A DNA stretch of 64,000 nt from Aquimarina latercula DSM 2041 (GCF_000430645.1 NZ_KE387185.1:1027780-1091779); one strand, 5' to 3'; shown: positions 35,248 to 44,276, counted from the stretch's first letter. Numbers and translations: made by a program. Notes: generated from the letters alone by a model not told the origin.

Positions 35248-36123
35248 ATGAAAATAGTAATCCTATCTCAAAACCCTAATTTATATTCAACTAAAAGGCT
35301 CGTAGAAGCAGGTAAAAAAAAGGGGCATGAAATGCAAATCATAGACCATACTAAATGTAATTTGGTCATAGAAAAAAAGAAACCATCAATTATATACAAA
35401 GGAGAGGAAATAACCAATGTAGACGGGGTAATTCCAAGAATTGGAGCTTCCGTAACTTTTTTTGGAACTGCCGTAGTAAGACAATTTGAAATGATGAAAG
35501 TATTTACTGCCACAGAATCTCAAGCCTTGTTAAGATCCAGAGATAAACTTAGAAGTTTACAGATATTATCCAGAGCTGGACTTGGATTACCAAAAACCGT
35601 GTTTAGTAATTATTCAAAAGATGTAAGTCAGATTGTGGATCGTGTTGGTGGAGCGCCACTGGTAATTAAACTATTAGAAGGAACTCAAGGATTGGGAGTA
35701 GTTTTAGCAGATAATCAGAACTCTGCGGAGTCTATACTCGAAGCTTTTAATGGGTTGCAAGCTCGAGTAATTGTTCAAGAATTTATTAAAGAAGCTAAGG
35801 GAGCCGATCTACGTGCCTTTATAGTGGATGGAGTTGTTGTTGGGGCTATGAAAAGACAAGGTAAAGAAGGAGAATTTAGATCTAACCTTCACCGAGGTGG
35901 TAGTGCAAATATCATCGAACTTTCCGAAGAAGAAGAAAATGCAGCACTCAAAGCTGCCAGATCATTGGGACTTGGTATCGCTGGGGTCGATATGTTGCAA
36001 TCTGAACGAGGGCCATTAATTCTTGAAGTAAATTCATCTCCTGGGTTAGAAGGTATCGAAACTGCTACTGGAAAAGATATTGCTAATCAAATCATTCGAT
36101 ATATAGAGAGAAATGCAGAGTAA
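35248..36123 (+). CDS. rimK: RimK-type ATP-grasp ligase (ribosomal protein S6 glutamate ligase)
   Basis: The 291-residue ATP-grasp enzyme has the RimK pattern: an N-terminal preATP-grasp domain (KIVILSQNPNLYSTKRL), then LRSRDKLRSLQILSRAGLG, GAPLVIKLLEGTQGLGVVLA, FIKEAKGADLRAFIVDG, and a metal-binding VDMLQSERGPLILEVNSSPG. RimK adds glutamate to the C terminus of ribosomal protein S6, adjusting translation. The stop overlaps the next gene, an aspartoacylase-family enzyme, by 11 bases. This pairing, with the RimB-like protein at 39007, recalls the RimK/RimA/RimB sets of other bacteria. Confidence 0.95.
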   Translation: MKIVILSQNPNLYSTKRLVEAGKKKGHEMQIIDHTKCNLVIEKKKPSIIYKGEEITNVDGVIPRIGASVTFFGTAVVRQFEMMKVFTATESQALLRSRDKLRSLQILSRAGLGLPKTVFSNYSKDVSQIVDRVGGAPLVIKLLEGTQGLGVVLADNQNSAESILEAFNGLQARVIVQEFIKEAKGADLRAFIVDGVVVGAMKRQGKEGEFRSNLHRGGSANIIELSEEEENAALKAARSLGLGIAGVDMLQSERGPLILEVNSSPGLEGIETATGKDIANQIIRYIERNAE

Positions 36124-37072
36124 GGAAATTGAAGTTTTGGGACAAGCTGTTTCCAAAGGAAAAGGTATCCAGTTAAATCTTGATATTGCAAAATTGCATA
36201 CAAGAACCAAAATCGAGGTTCCTATCATTATTGAAAGAGGAAAAAAAGATGGTCCATGTATCCTATTTACAGGAGGAATTCATGGTAATGAAATTAATGG
36301 GATAGAAATTGTACGACAACTGATATCTAAAGGGTATAACAAACCGGAAAGAGGTACAGTAATCTGCATCCCTGTTGTTAATATTTTTGGCTTTTTAAAC
36401 CAGACCCGTCAGTTTCCCGACGGAAGAGATTTGAATCGAGTTTTTCCAGGTAGTAAAAGAGGTTCTCTGGCGAGTAGATTTGCCTATCATTTAATGACAG
36501 AAATTGTACCACATATCGATTACTGCATCGACTATCACACAGGTGGTGGAGAACGTTTTAATGTTCCACAAGTTCGAGTAAATGATGATAAAGAAATAAT
36601 AGAATTGGCTACTATTTTTGGAGCTCCTTTTATTTTCAAATCAAAAAATAGAGAAAAATCCTTTAGAGAATCATCTATTAAACTTGGGAAAAAAGTATTA
36701 TTATTTGAAGGTGGAAAGTCACTATTCTTAGATGACACGGTAACAGAAAGTGGACTTTCAGGAGCTTTAAAAGTAATGCATCATTTAGGTATAAGAGATT
36801 TTAGCGATCAGATTTGTGAAAAAAATAAACAAAAAGAATCTCCTAAAATTATTGAAAACTCTTCTTGGCTACGAGCAAAATACTCAGGAATGTATCGATC
36901 AAATGTAAAAGTTGGTAGTTTTATAGAAAAAGGAAGTTATATTGGTAGTATCTCTGATCCTTTTGGAGATTTCGAAAGGCAAATAAAAGCTCCTAATTCT
37001 GGATATATAATTTGCTCTAATGAATCTCCGATTGTTAATCAGGGAGATGCCCTTATACATTTATCAAAGTAA
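36113..37072 (+). CDS. Succinylglutamate desuccinylase/aspartoacylase family protein (M14-like)
   Basis: The 319-residue protein has zinc-ligand motif GGIHGNEINGIEI (His and Glu), DYHTGG with the third His, and a final beta lobe with IEKGSYIGSISDPFG and NSGYIICS. These match the AstE/AspA family of carboxypeptidase-like zinc enzymes. It overlaps rimK by 11 bases and a strong terminator follows, so the two genes form one unit. It may remove glutamate or acyl groups from a RimK product; that is inference. Confidence 0.9.
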   Translation: MQSKEIEVLGQAVSKGKGIQLNLDIAKLHTRTKIEVPIIIERGKKDGPCILFTGGIHGNEINGIEIVRQLISKGYNKPERGTVICIPVVNIFGFLNQTRQFPDGRDLNRVFPGSKRGSLASRFAYHLMTEIVPHIDYCIDYHTGGGERFNVPQVRVNDDKEIIELATIFGAPFIFKSKNREKSFRESSIKLGKKVLLFEGGKSLFLDDTVTESGLSGALKVMHHLGIRDFSDQICEKNKQKESPKIIENSSWLRAKYSGMYRSNVKVGSFIEKGSYIGSISDPFGDFERQIKAPNSGYIICSNESPIVNQGDALIHLSK

Positions 37073-37085
37073 TCTTTGCACCTTT

Positions 37086-37126
37086 AAAAAGCAAAAGCCA
37101 CCCCACGGGGGTGGCTTTTGCTTTTT
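37086..37126 (+). terminator. Strong rho-independent terminator after the rimK unit
   Basis: A near-perfect 19-base stem, AAAAAGCAAAAGCCACCCC against its complement ending in TTTTT, encloses a 3-base loop. Its T tail abuts the next sigma box. Confidence 0.9.
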
Positions 37127-37129
37127 AAA

Positions 37130-37154
37130 GTGACTCATTCTATAAAAACGTGTC
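37130..37154 (+). promoter_or_regulatory. ECF-type sigma box
   Basis: GTGACT (37130-37135), 14-base spacer, GTGTC (37150-37154); it starts four bases after the preceding terminator and lies 65 bases before the GTG start at 37220. Confidence 0.77.
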
Positions 37155-37219
37155 TAATAAAATACATTCAATACATAACTTTTATAGGTTAAAACTTGTA
37201 CTAACCAAAACTTCAACAA

Positions 37220-37981
37220 GTGAAAATAATACTACTTTTTATATGCTGCTTAATCTCTACTTTAGGATATTCCCAATATTCAGAAAAAATAGTTTCTAGC
37301 CGTCCAGGAAAAACTGTTAACCCAGAAGTTGTAGGTTCAAGAGTATTTCAAGTGCAATCTGGTATAAATATAACCTCAATAAAAGACGATGAGATTGATA
37401 GGAATAGCTATACTTTAAACAAAAGTATTAGAATCGGTATTCTTGAAAATTTTGAACTTATAGGTACTATAGATTTAAAAACGGAGAACAATACTACTAC
37501 TAGTTCATCAAATAGTTCAGGTATTACCAATACTCAATTAGGTTTTAAATACCTTGTGACAAAAGCTCAAGGACAACTACCTTTTATTGCTGTACAAACT
37601 GAATTTTTATTACCTATAAAGAATTCAATCGTAGATCGGGAAAATTTAGGATCTCAATTGCTATTGATTTCTGATATTGAATTTTTGGAACAGGCTACAT
37701 TCTCTGCTAATATTGGACTTTTATGGGATGGTAATAGTACTTCTCCAAGTATACCTTTTACAGTACAGAGTTACTTTTATATTACCGATAAAATAGGATT
37801 TTTCTATGAAAATTATGGAGCTTTTGATCCTTTTGAAATTTATACAAGTATCGGTACATCTTATGTGTTAACAAAAAACCTACAATTAGACATTTCCTCG
37901 GGCATTGAAATAAATAATCAAATCACCAATTGGTTTATTGAAACAGGTGTTTCTTGGAGAATAGATTGGAGAAATAACTAA
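37220..37981 (+). CDS. Secreted barrel-like protein (transporter-type, Phenol_MetA-like)
   Basis: The 253-residue protein has a signal peptide (KIILLFICCLISTLGYSQ) and a beta-rich body with SGINITSIKDD, GILENFELIGTID and IGTSYVLTKNLQLDISSGIE, ending with a WRIDWRNN strand. The pattern is that of small outer-membrane transporter-like barrels of Bacteroidota (Phenol_MetA_deg type, recalled). Its GTG start at 37220 is the first codon that preserves the signal peptide. It is the only gene of its box-controlled unit. Confidence 0.68.
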   Translation: MKIILLFICCLISTLGYSQYSEKIVSSRPGKTVNPEVVGSRVFQVQSGINITSIKDDEIDRNSYTLNKSIRIGILENFELIGTIDLKTENNTTTSSSNSSGITNTQLGFKYLVTKAQGQLPFIAVQTEFLLPIKNSIVDRENLGSQLLLISDIEFLEQATFSANIGLLWDGNSTSPSIPFTVQSYFYITDKIGFFYENYGAFDPFEIYTSIGTSYVLTKNLQLDISSGIEINNQITNWFIETGVSWRIDWRNN

Positions 37982-37995
37982 TCTTATTTTTCGAA

Positions 37996-38020
37996 GTGAC
38001 CCAATTGTTTTTTTAGTGTC
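37996..38020 (+). promoter_or_regulatory. ECF-type sigma box
   Basis: GTGACC (37996-38001), 14-base spacer, GTGTC (38016-38020) followed by TTA; 36 bases before the TerB-like gene. Confidence 0.78.
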
Positions 38021-38056
38021 TTAAGTATGTATAATATTTTTTAATTAAAACGAAAG

Positions 38057-38482
38057 ATGATGCCCATATTAGACCTTTACGAATCAAAAGAACACAGTAC
38101 TAATTTCGCTCATTTTGCTGCTGTTGTATATCTAGCCCATGCAGATGGTAATATTACTAGTAAAGAAATTGAGTTATTGAAAGGACTCGCTCAAAAATTA
38201 AAAATAGAGGAAAAAGAATATCAAATGACGATAGAAAACCCTACCCGTTATCCTATATCCTCAACTACTTCTACGGTAAAAAGGTTACAACGCCTTTATG
38301 ATATGTTCAGAATTATCTTTACCGATGATGAGATAGAAGATGAAGAACTTATGCTTGTATATAGTTACGCAATTGAATTGGGCTTTCCTGCCCATTATGC
38401 TAAAAAAGTAGTAGATAGATCCGTTGCTATGTTCAATCGCGAGTTCGATTTCAATGACTGGTCAACTTTTGTTACTAAGTGA
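38057..38482 (+). CDS. TerB-like stress protein
   Basis: This 141-residue TerB-like helical protein has HFAAVVYLAHADGNITSKEI and IIFTDDEIEDEELMLVYSYA, matching the paralogues at 5300 and 5727 (shared start LDLYES or SELYES and NPTRYPI or NPSKFPI before YDMFR or YDLFR). A sigma box lies 36 bases upstream. It is followed by a glyoxalase-type gene after about 60 bases and may be coregulated with it. Function in the regulon unknown. Confidence 0.75.
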   Translation: MMPILDLYESKEHSTNFAHFAAVVYLAHADGNITSKEIELLKGLAQKLKIEEKEYQMTIENPTRYPISSTTSTVKRLQRLYDMFRIIFTDDEIEDEELMLVYSYAIELGFPAHYAKKVVDRSVAMFNREFDFNDWSTFVTK

Positions 38483-38543
38483 TACTGAGTAGATCTTAAA
38501 ATAAACTATATTTTTAATAACATAGAATCTTAAACAAATTATA

Positions 38544-38957
38544 ATGAAAGCAGAGTTTCATCTTGCTCTTCCTTGTGAAGATATACAAAACACTATTGAT
38601 TTTTACACTTACAAGCTTGGTGCAAAACAAGGTAGGAAAACGGACTCTTGGGTCGATATTAATTTATATGGAAACCAAATCACCTTTACCAAAGCAGGAG
38701 ATTTTAATTTTGATTTCAAAAATTATAGACTAGGAATACAAATAGTACCATCATTTCACTTTGGAGTAATCATAGATTCAGAAACTTGGGGGAAGTTATA
38801 TTCTCGACTTTTTTCAATGGATCTTGAAGTCACTACAGAAGTCACTTTCTTTGAAAACAAAGTAGGAGAACATCTCTCTTTCTTTGTAAAAGATCCTAAC
38901 GGGTATATGGTAGAATTTAAAAGTTTTAAAGATCATGGTGAAATATTTACTGTGTAA
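38544..38957 (+). CDS. Glyoxalase/dioxygenase-superfamily protein (VOC fold)
   Basis: The 137-residue protein has the VOC layout: LALPCEDIQNTIDFYTYKLG at the start, a middle with HFGVIIDSETWGKL, and a final ..FFVKDPNGYMVEFKSF motif. His in HFGVII and Glu in MVEFK are plausible metal ligands. VOC proteins isomerise methylglyoxal adducts or bind drugs; the substrate here is unknown. It follows the TerB-like gene on the same strand. Confidence 0.88.
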   Translation: MKAEFHLALPCEDIQNTIDFYTYKLGAKQGRKTDSWVDINLYGNQITFTKAGDFNFDFKNYRLGIQIVPSFHFGVIIDSETWGKLYSRLFSMDLEVTTEVTFFENKVGEHLSFFVKDPNGYMVEFKSFKDHGEIFTV

Positions 38958-39006
38958 AATAGCAGATATGCTTATCACATAATTAGTATAATAACAAAAT
39001 GATATA

Positions 39007-39492
39007 TTGGAAACAAAAGACATTAAAGTAATAGGAAGTAAGGAGTGGTGTATATTCAAAGAATTGGGTATTCCAGCCATAAAAGCGAGGGTGGATTCTG
39101 GAGCCAAGACCTCTTCTATACAAGCAAATAAGATCAAAATCATTTCTAAAGGTACCGAAGAATGGGTACATTTTGAAGTTCATCCTATTCAAAACAATAA
39201 AAGTATTGTCATCACTTGTGAAACAAGACTTCACGATAAAAGAGACGTTAAGAATTCATCTGGTATTTCGGAACAGCGTTTTGTCATAAAGACTCCGGTA
39301 ACTATAGGAGATGACACTTTTGAGATCGAAATCACTCTTGCTAATCGAGATGCAATGGAGTTTAAAATGTTATTAGGCCGTGAAGCATTGATAGATCGCT
39401 ATATGGTAAATCCATCTGAGAGTTATTTACAACAAAAAATTTCAAAGAAAGAGATCCAAAAGAAATATGTCGACGCTATTAAAGATAAATAA
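39007..39492 (+). CDS. RimB-like retropepsin/ATP-dependent zinc protease family (PF05618)
   Basis: The 161-residue protein has IGSKEWCIFKELGIPAIKAR followed by VDSGAKTSSIQA, the PF05618 signature with a D-[ST]-GA flap resembling retropepsins. The family sits next to RimK in many bacteria and acts on S6 modification. Here it is separated from rimK by four genes. The ORF opens with TTG at 39007; I see no in-frame ATG near it. Confidence 0.85.
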   Translation: METKDIKVIGSKEWCIFKELGIPAIKARVDSGAKTSSIQANKIKIISKGTEEWVHFEVHPIQNNKSIVITCETRLHDKRDVKNSSGISEQRFVIKTPVTIGDDTFEIEITLANRDAMEFKMLLGREALIDRYMVNPSESYLQQKISKKEIQKKYVDAIKDK

Positions 39493-39577
39493 GAATTAGG
39501 TGTTACAAAATATGAGAGCATAGATTGGAAAGAAGCTAAAAAATAAAACCTTCGTTGAACAGATAATACATACAGAA

Positions 39578-40312
39578 ATGAAACTATTAAACTCAGAACA
39601 AGATCCTGAATACATTAATTTACAGACAGAACTAGTATGGCTTCAGCAATATATAAAAGAAACAAATCAAAGAATTGTTATTCTTTTTGAAGGAAGAGAT
39701 ACTGCTGGTAAGGGGGGGGCAATCATGCGGTTTATACGATTTCTTAACCCTCGACTATTTAAGGTAGTAGCATTATCTAAACCTACAGAAAAAGAAAGTG
39801 GACAGTGGTATTTTCAACGTTATATAGAGCATCTCCCTGGACCAGGCGAAATAGTATTCTTTGATCGCAGTTGGTATAATAGAGCTGTTGTAGAACCCGT
39901 GATGGGATTTTGTACAGAGGAACAACACGAGCTATTCAATAAACAAGTAGTACAATTAGAAAATATGCTGATTGATGATGGATTACATCTTTTTAAATTT
40001 TGGTTTTCTATAAAATCAGAAGAGCAAAAAAAACGTTTGGAGGAACGAGTTCATAATCCACTAAAACAATGGAAACTAAGCGGAGTCGACGTACAAGCGC
40101 AGTCTAAATGGTCATCATTTACTAAATATAAAGAAAAGATGTTCAATAATACTTCATCAAAGAAATCTCCTTGGGTTGTCATCAATGGTAATGACAGAGA
40201 TCTTGCTCGTAAAGAAGCAATGAGATACATCCTTCATCATTTAGAATACGATAAAAAAGGAAATACCGAAGAAAGATTGATTCCTGATAATAAGATTGTT
40301 AAAGCTATATAA
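39578..40312 (+). CDS. ppk2: Polyphosphate kinase 2 (PPK2)
   Basis: The 244-residue protein has the PPK2 signature: Walker A FEGRDTAGKGG (residues 37-47), the RFIRFLNPR segment, SGQWYFQRYIEHLPGPGEI, and Walker B VFFDRSWYNR (93-102). PPK2 uses polyphosphate to phosphorylate nucleotides, commonly GDP or ADP, giving triphosphates during stress. It is cytoplasmic. No sigma box was seen in its 85-base leader, but its role fits the surrounding slow-growth and stress set. Confidence 0.95.
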   Translation: MKLLNSEQDPEYINLQTELVWLQQYIKETNQRIVILFEGRDTAGKGGAIMRFIRFLNPRLFKVVALSKPTEKESGQWYFQRYIEHLPGPGEIVFFDRSWYNRAVVEPVMGFCTEEQHELFNKQVVQLENMLIDDGLHLFKFWFSIKSEEQKKRLEERVHNPLKQWKLSGVDVQAQSKWSSFTKYKEKMFNNTSSKKSPWVVINGNDRDLARKEAMRYILHHLEYDKKGNTEERLIPDNKIVKAI

Positions 40313-40384
40313 ACCTTAAGTACTAATCTTAATCCAACGTTTTTAAGTAGTTAAAAAAAGTTTTGAAAAAAATATAATATTTAT

Positions 40385-40409
40385 GTGACTTGTAAGGTAT
40401 CGAGGTGTC
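40385..40409 (+). promoter_or_regulatory. ECF-type sigma box
   Basis: GTGACT (40385-40390), 14-base spacer, GTGTC (40405-40409); 61 bases before the secreted acidic protein at 40471. Confidence 0.76.
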
Positions 40410-40470
40410 ATATAATAACAGTAATAAGGTATTACTGTACAATTATTTATCAACCTTAATCTTAAAACAA

Positions 40471-40863
40471 ATGAAAGACTTAAAAATTGTAGTATTGATG
40501 ATGATGTCGCTATTATTTTGTAGCTACACGGTTATTGCTCAAGAAGAGGAAGAAGAAGAGGAAATCATTGAAGAAGTAGAAGAGATTTCTGAAGAACCAA
40601 CAATGGTAAAGGCAGTATTTGATGCCTATGAAGGTGGTATGTTCAGCTTTAATTACAAAACGGAAGATGGCGATGATGATGTAATTTTCTTTAACCACAT
40701 CAAACCTGAAGTACTTAAATTGTATGATCTGAAAAGCAAGAAATTCTCAGGGAAGACTTTTGAAATCATCTATGAGACAGTTGAAGAAGAAGAAATAGAT
40801 GATGATGGAGATAAGCAGTACAATAGAGTTAGAACCATTACAGTATTAAAGCTTTTAAGCTAG
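40471..40863 (+). CDS. Secreted acidic protein, member of a three-protein family
   Basis: I start this at the ATG at 40471, which gives a signal peptide (VVLMMMSLLFCSYTVIAQ) followed by a run of Glu, then a 75-residue domain with FDAYEGGMFSFNYKT, KPEVLKLYDLKSKKFSGKTF and IIYETVEEEE. The domain aligns with the secreted proteins at 49622 and 50073 (shared pattern: L-x-x-x-D-[LF]-x-x-K, then [GS]K-x-F-x-[IV]-x-Y, then R at the C terminus). Each has its own sigma box, so this is a dispersed paralogous set in the regulon. Periplasmic role unknown. Confidence 0.72.
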   Translation: MKDLKIVVLMMMSLLFCSYTVIAQEEEEEEEIIEEVEEISEEPTMVKAVFDAYEGGMFSFNYKTEDGDDDVIFFNHIKPEVLKLYDLKSKKFSGKTFEIIYETVEEEEIDDDGDKQYNRVRTITVLKLLS

Positions 40864-40888
40864 TTTTAATAAATAATTTAGCGGAAAA

Positions 40889-41128
40889 ATGAAACTAATG
40901 AAATTATCAACTTTATTGGCAATACTTTTAAGTATAGTACTTATTTCTTGTAGAGAAATAAACAAGAATGATTCAAAAGAGGATACTAAAACCGAAGAAA
41001 AGGTGTCTAAAAATGATGAAGAAGACATTGAAGAGGATATCGATTCTGAAATTATGAATGACGAGGATATTAAAGATGCGGAAAATGAAATTGAAGAATC
41101 TGAAGAAGATTTAGATACTATTCTCTAA
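40889..41128 (+). CDS. Small acidic lipoprotein (79 aa)
   Basis: The 79-residue protein has a lipobox (LSIVLISC) after a short basic N terminus and an extremely acidic mature part with repeated EEDIEED-type runs. It lies 25 bases after the secreted acidic protein and probably shares its transcript; a terminator follows at 41162. Highly charged mature lipoproteins can bind divalent cations or envelope polymers. No family recognised. Confidence 0.7.
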   Translation: MKLMKLSTLLAILLSIVLISCREINKNDSKEDTKTEEKVSKNDEEDIEEDIDSEIMNDEDIKDAENEIEESEEDLDTIL

Positions 41129-41161
41129 TGAAGCGTAATGCAAACTCAACTAGATTAGAAA

Positions 41162-41183
41162 GTGCCCACAGAAGTGTGGGCAT
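41162..41183 (+). terminator. Rho-independent terminator after the acidic lipoprotein
   Basis: GTGCCCACA pairs with TGTGGGCAT around a short loop, with TTGTTTT behind it. It closes the unit started at the 40385 box. Confidence 0.75.
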
Positions 41184-41260
41184 TTGTTTTCCAATGCTAA
41201 ATATAAAAATGAATCAATGATCTAGTTAATTCAAAAAAACGATTAAAAACAATACACAAA

Positions 41261-42604
41261 ATGAAAGAAAAGATAGAAACATTTATGGAGGAAGTTACCG
41301 CCAGAAATGCTCACGAACCAGAGTTTTTACAAGCTGTACAGGAAGTTGCAGAAACTGTCATACCATACATTGCCTCTACCGAAATTTATGATGGTAAAAA
41401 CATTCTAATTAGAATGGTGGAGCCAGAAAGAGCAATCACATTTCGTGTTCCCTGGGTTGATGATGATGGTGAAATTCACGTAAACAGAGGGTATCGTATT
41501 CAAATGAATTCTGCAATCGGTCCATACAAAGGGGGATTACGCTTTCATCCTACCGTAAATATGAGTATTCTAAAATTTTTAGCCTTTGAACAAGTCTTTA
41601 AAAATAGCTTGACTACATTACCAATGGGAGGAGGAAAAGGTGGTTCTGACTTTGATCCTAAAGATAAATCAGATGCAGAGATTATGAGATTTTGTCATAG
41701 TTTTATGGGGGAGCTTTGTAGGCATATTGGACCAAATACAGATATTCCTGCGGGAGATATCGGTGTGGGTAGTCGTGAAATTGGTTTCCTGTTTGGAATG
41801 TATCGCAAAATACGAAATGAATTCACAGGAGTACTTACTGGTAAAGGACTTAGTTGGGGTGGCTCATTGATTAGACCAGAAGCAACAGGTTATGGAACCG
41901 TGTATTTTGCCGCTAGTATGTTGGCGACCAAAAATGATTCTTTTAAAGGAAAAATAGTCACTATTTCAGGCTCTGGAAATGTAGCACAATATGCAGCAGA
42001 AAAAGCAATACAATTGGGAGGGAAAGTAGTAACCTTATCTGATTCTTCAGGATACATTCACGACAAAGATGGAATCACCAAAGAGAAACTTAGTTATATA
42101 ATGCAGCTAAAAAATATAGATAGAGGACGCATTAGTCAGTATACTGATAAATATCCAACTGCAAAATTCGTAGAAGGTAAAACTCCTTGGGATGTTCCTT
42201 GTGATATTGCATTGCCTTGTGCCACACAAAATGAACTAAATGGTGATGATGCAAAGACTTTACTTAAAAATGGATGTATCTGTGTGTGTGAAGGAGCCAA
42301 TATGCCTAGCACACCAGAGGCTATTTCAGCATTTCATAAAGAAAAAATTCTCTTTGCTCCTGGAAAAGCCTCGAATGCAGGTGGAGTAGCTACTTCTGGT
42401 TTAGAAATGACCCAAAACTCTTTACGTTATAATTGGACACGTGAAGAAGTAGATCAAAAACTACAACAGATTATGGCAAGCATTCATGCTTCTTGTATAG
42501 AATATGGTATTGATAAAAGTGGATACGTAGACTATGTTAAGGGAGCTAATATAGCTGGTTTCGTGAAAGTTGCGGATGCGATGTTGGCACAAGGAGTAGT
42601 TTAA
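41261..42604 (+). CDS. gdhA: NADP-specific glutamate dehydrogenase
   Basis: The 447-residue enzyme matches hexameric glutamate dehydrogenase: GPYKGGLRFHPTVN, PMGGGKGGSDFDPKDKSD (with the catalytic-site Lys), DIPAGDIGVGSREIGFL, and the dinucleotide-binding ISGSGNVAQYA. It assimilates ammonium to glutamate in the cytoplasm and so supplies the main counter-ion and compatible solute for K+ uptake, which fits the ion-control theme here. It has no sigma box and lies behind a terminator, so basal control is probable. A terminator follows. Confidence 0.97.
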   Translation: MKEKIETFMEEVTARNAHEPEFLQAVQEVAETVIPYIASTEIYDGKNILIRMVEPERAITFRVPWVDDDGEIHVNRGYRIQMNSAIGPYKGGLRFHPTVNMSILKFLAFEQVFKNSLTTLPMGGGKGGSDFDPKDKSDAEIMRFCHSFMGELCRHIGPNTDIPAGDIGVGSREIGFLFGMYRKIRNEFTGVLTGKGLSWGGSLIRPEATGYGTVYFAASMLATKNDSFKGKIVTISGSGNVAQYAAEKAIQLGGKVVTLSDSSGYIHDKDGITKEKLSYIMQLKNIDRGRISQYTDKYPTAKFVEGKTPWDVPCDIALPCATQNELNGDDAKTLLKNGCICVCEGANMPSTPEAISAFHKEKILFAPGKASNAGGVATSGLEMTQNSLRYNWTREEVDQKLQQIMASIHASCIEYGIDKSGYVDYVKGANIAGFVKVADAMLAQGVV

Positions 42605-42642
42605 AATTATTTCTTAACTTCATAACATATTATAAAATATTT

Positions 42643-42676
42643 TGACCAGAAGTTTAGTATGACAGACTTCTGGTCA
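42643..42676 (+). terminator. Rho-independent terminator after gdhA
   Basis: TGACCAGAAGT (42643-42653) pairs perfectly with ACTTCTGGTCA (42666-42676), followed by TTTC. It ends the gdhA transcript. Confidence 0.78.
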
Positions 42677-42723
42677 TTTCAAATGAATTAACGTAGGCTT
42701 TTATTAAAAAGAATCGCTGACTT

Positions 42724-43110
42724 ATGAATTTAATACACGACATAATATTTTACGAAAAACTGGCATACTTGTTTTACGCTATTGCTATGGCAGATAGAAA
42801 AATAGTTAGAGAAGAGAAAAAGAAAATCATCGAATTTGTCGAAAAATATTGGTCTTCAAATATGGAGAACTCAGAAAGTAAAGAGATTATCTATAAAACG
42901 TTAAGAGAGTTGATTAAAAACAACGAAAAGGCTGAAGGGGCTTTTATTATTTTTAAAACTTTTTTTAATGAAAATAAGGAACATTTTACCGATGAAATAA
43001 CACAAAAAATTATAGAAACTACGGATGGGATAGCTCTGTCATTTGGGAAAGGGAGAAATAAATCTGAATTGATCCTACTAACAAAGCTTAATGCCTTAGT
43101 AAATAGTTAA
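42724..43110 (+). CDS. TerB-like helical protein
   Basis: The 128-residue helical protein starts MNLIHDIIFYEKLAYLFYAI and has AMADRKIVREEKKKIIEFVE, the first-repeat pattern of TerB-like proteins, followed by a second helical half. It is more divergent than the three other members (5300, 5727, 38057) and has no sigma box. It stands alone between the gdhA terminator and the convergent CorA gene. Role unknown. Confidence 0.6.
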   Translation: MNLIHDIIFYEKLAYLFYAIAMADRKIVREEKKKIIEFVEKYWSSNMENSESKEIIYKTLRELIKNNEKAEGAFIIFKTFFNENKEHFTDEITQKIIETTDGIALSFGKGRNKSELILLTKLNALVNS

Positions 43111-43131
43111 TGGTTTCTTAAGAACAGAGGA

Positions 43132-44199
43132 CTACAACCATTTCTTTTTTCTAAAATAATAAAGCAAACCAAAGAATACAAAAATCATTATTCCCCATAA
43201 AACATAATATCCATATTTGAATTTCAATTCTGGAATATTTTCGAAGTTCATCCCGTAAATTCCAGCAAGAAAAGTTAAAGGAATAAAAATGGAAGCGATT
43301 ATGGTAAGTACTTTCATAACCTCATTCATTTTATTACTAATAGTTGTCATGTACATATCCATCAATCCCCAAATCATATCTCTATAGATTTCAATATTTT
43401 CAGATACCTGAATGATATGATCATATAAATCTCTAAGATAAAACTGTGTTTTTTCTTCAATAAGAATATGATCACTTTTTTCAATACGATTCACTACTTC
43501 TCTAAGTGGGAATACCGCTCTTCGTATTCTTAAAATCTCTTTTTTCAGACTCTGAATTTCATACGTAATATTATCATTTGATTTTGCCTCAAACAGATCA
43601 TCCTCTAATTTCTCAATCTTATCTCCCATTACTTCAATAAGATTAAAGTAGTTATCAACAATAGCATCCATTAAAGCGTAAAGCAAGTAATCAGCACCTG
43701 TAGTTCTTACCTTACCTTTACCGGTACGAATTCTATTTCTTATACCATCAAATACGTCTCCATCTGCTTCCTGAAAAGAAATAACATAATTCTTACCTAA
43801 TACAAAACTGATGTGTTCAATGGATAATTTTTCATTTTTATCAAAATATAACATCTTTACTACCACGAAAAGATAACTATCGTATTCATCAATTTTAGGT
43901 CGTTGCTGAGTATTAGCGATATCTTCTAATATTAAAGGGTGTAACTTATAATGCTGTCCAATTTTTGCGATTGCTTCAATATGATTTAAACCACTAACAT
44001 TTACCCAGGTAACAGGTTCTGAATGAGAATATGTAAATGCATCCTCTATCCTATCTAATTCCTTTTCTTCAAAAGAATCTTTATCATAATCAAAAACTTC
44101 AATAAATAAATCGCCCGAAGTTTTATCTCCTGTATATACTATAGTTCCAGGAGCTAAACCTGTCTGTTTTTCAGCAGGTGATAGCACGGTTTCCCCCAT
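43132..44199 (-). CDS. corA: CorA-family magnesium/cobalt transport protein
   Basis: The 355-residue protein has a large N-terminal cytoplasmic domain and two C-terminal membrane helices, with the GMN motif in AGIYGMNFENIPE just after helix 1 and a basic tail (YYFRKKKWL). Length and motif agree with CorA, a homopentameric Mg2+ channel. It is transcribed against the MscS gene at 44277 and has no sigma box in the shared leader. Confidence 0.95.
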   Translation of the reverse strand: MGETVLSPAEKQTGLAPGTIVYTGDKTSGDLFIEVFDYDKDSFEEKELDRIEDAFTYSHSEPVTWVNVSGLNHIEAIAKIGQHYKLHPLILEDIANTQQRPKIDEYDSYLFVVVKMLYFDKNEKLSIEHISFVLGKNYVISFQEADGDVFDGIRNRIRTGKGKVRTTGADYLLYALMDAIVDNYFNLIEVMGDKIEKLEDDLFEAKSNDNITYEIQSLKKEILRIRRAVFPLREVVNRIEKSDHILIEEKTQFYLRDLYDHIIQVSENIEIYRDMIWGLMDMYMTTISNKMNEVMKVLTIIASIFIPLTFLAGIYGMNFENIPELKFKYGYYVLWGIMIFVFFGLLYYFRKKKWL

Positions 44200-44276
44200 A
44201 ATTAGTGTTTTTTCTAAAAATACAATTTAACATATTTAGAGTATCTTTACAACAGAATTACAAATAAAATAACCAT

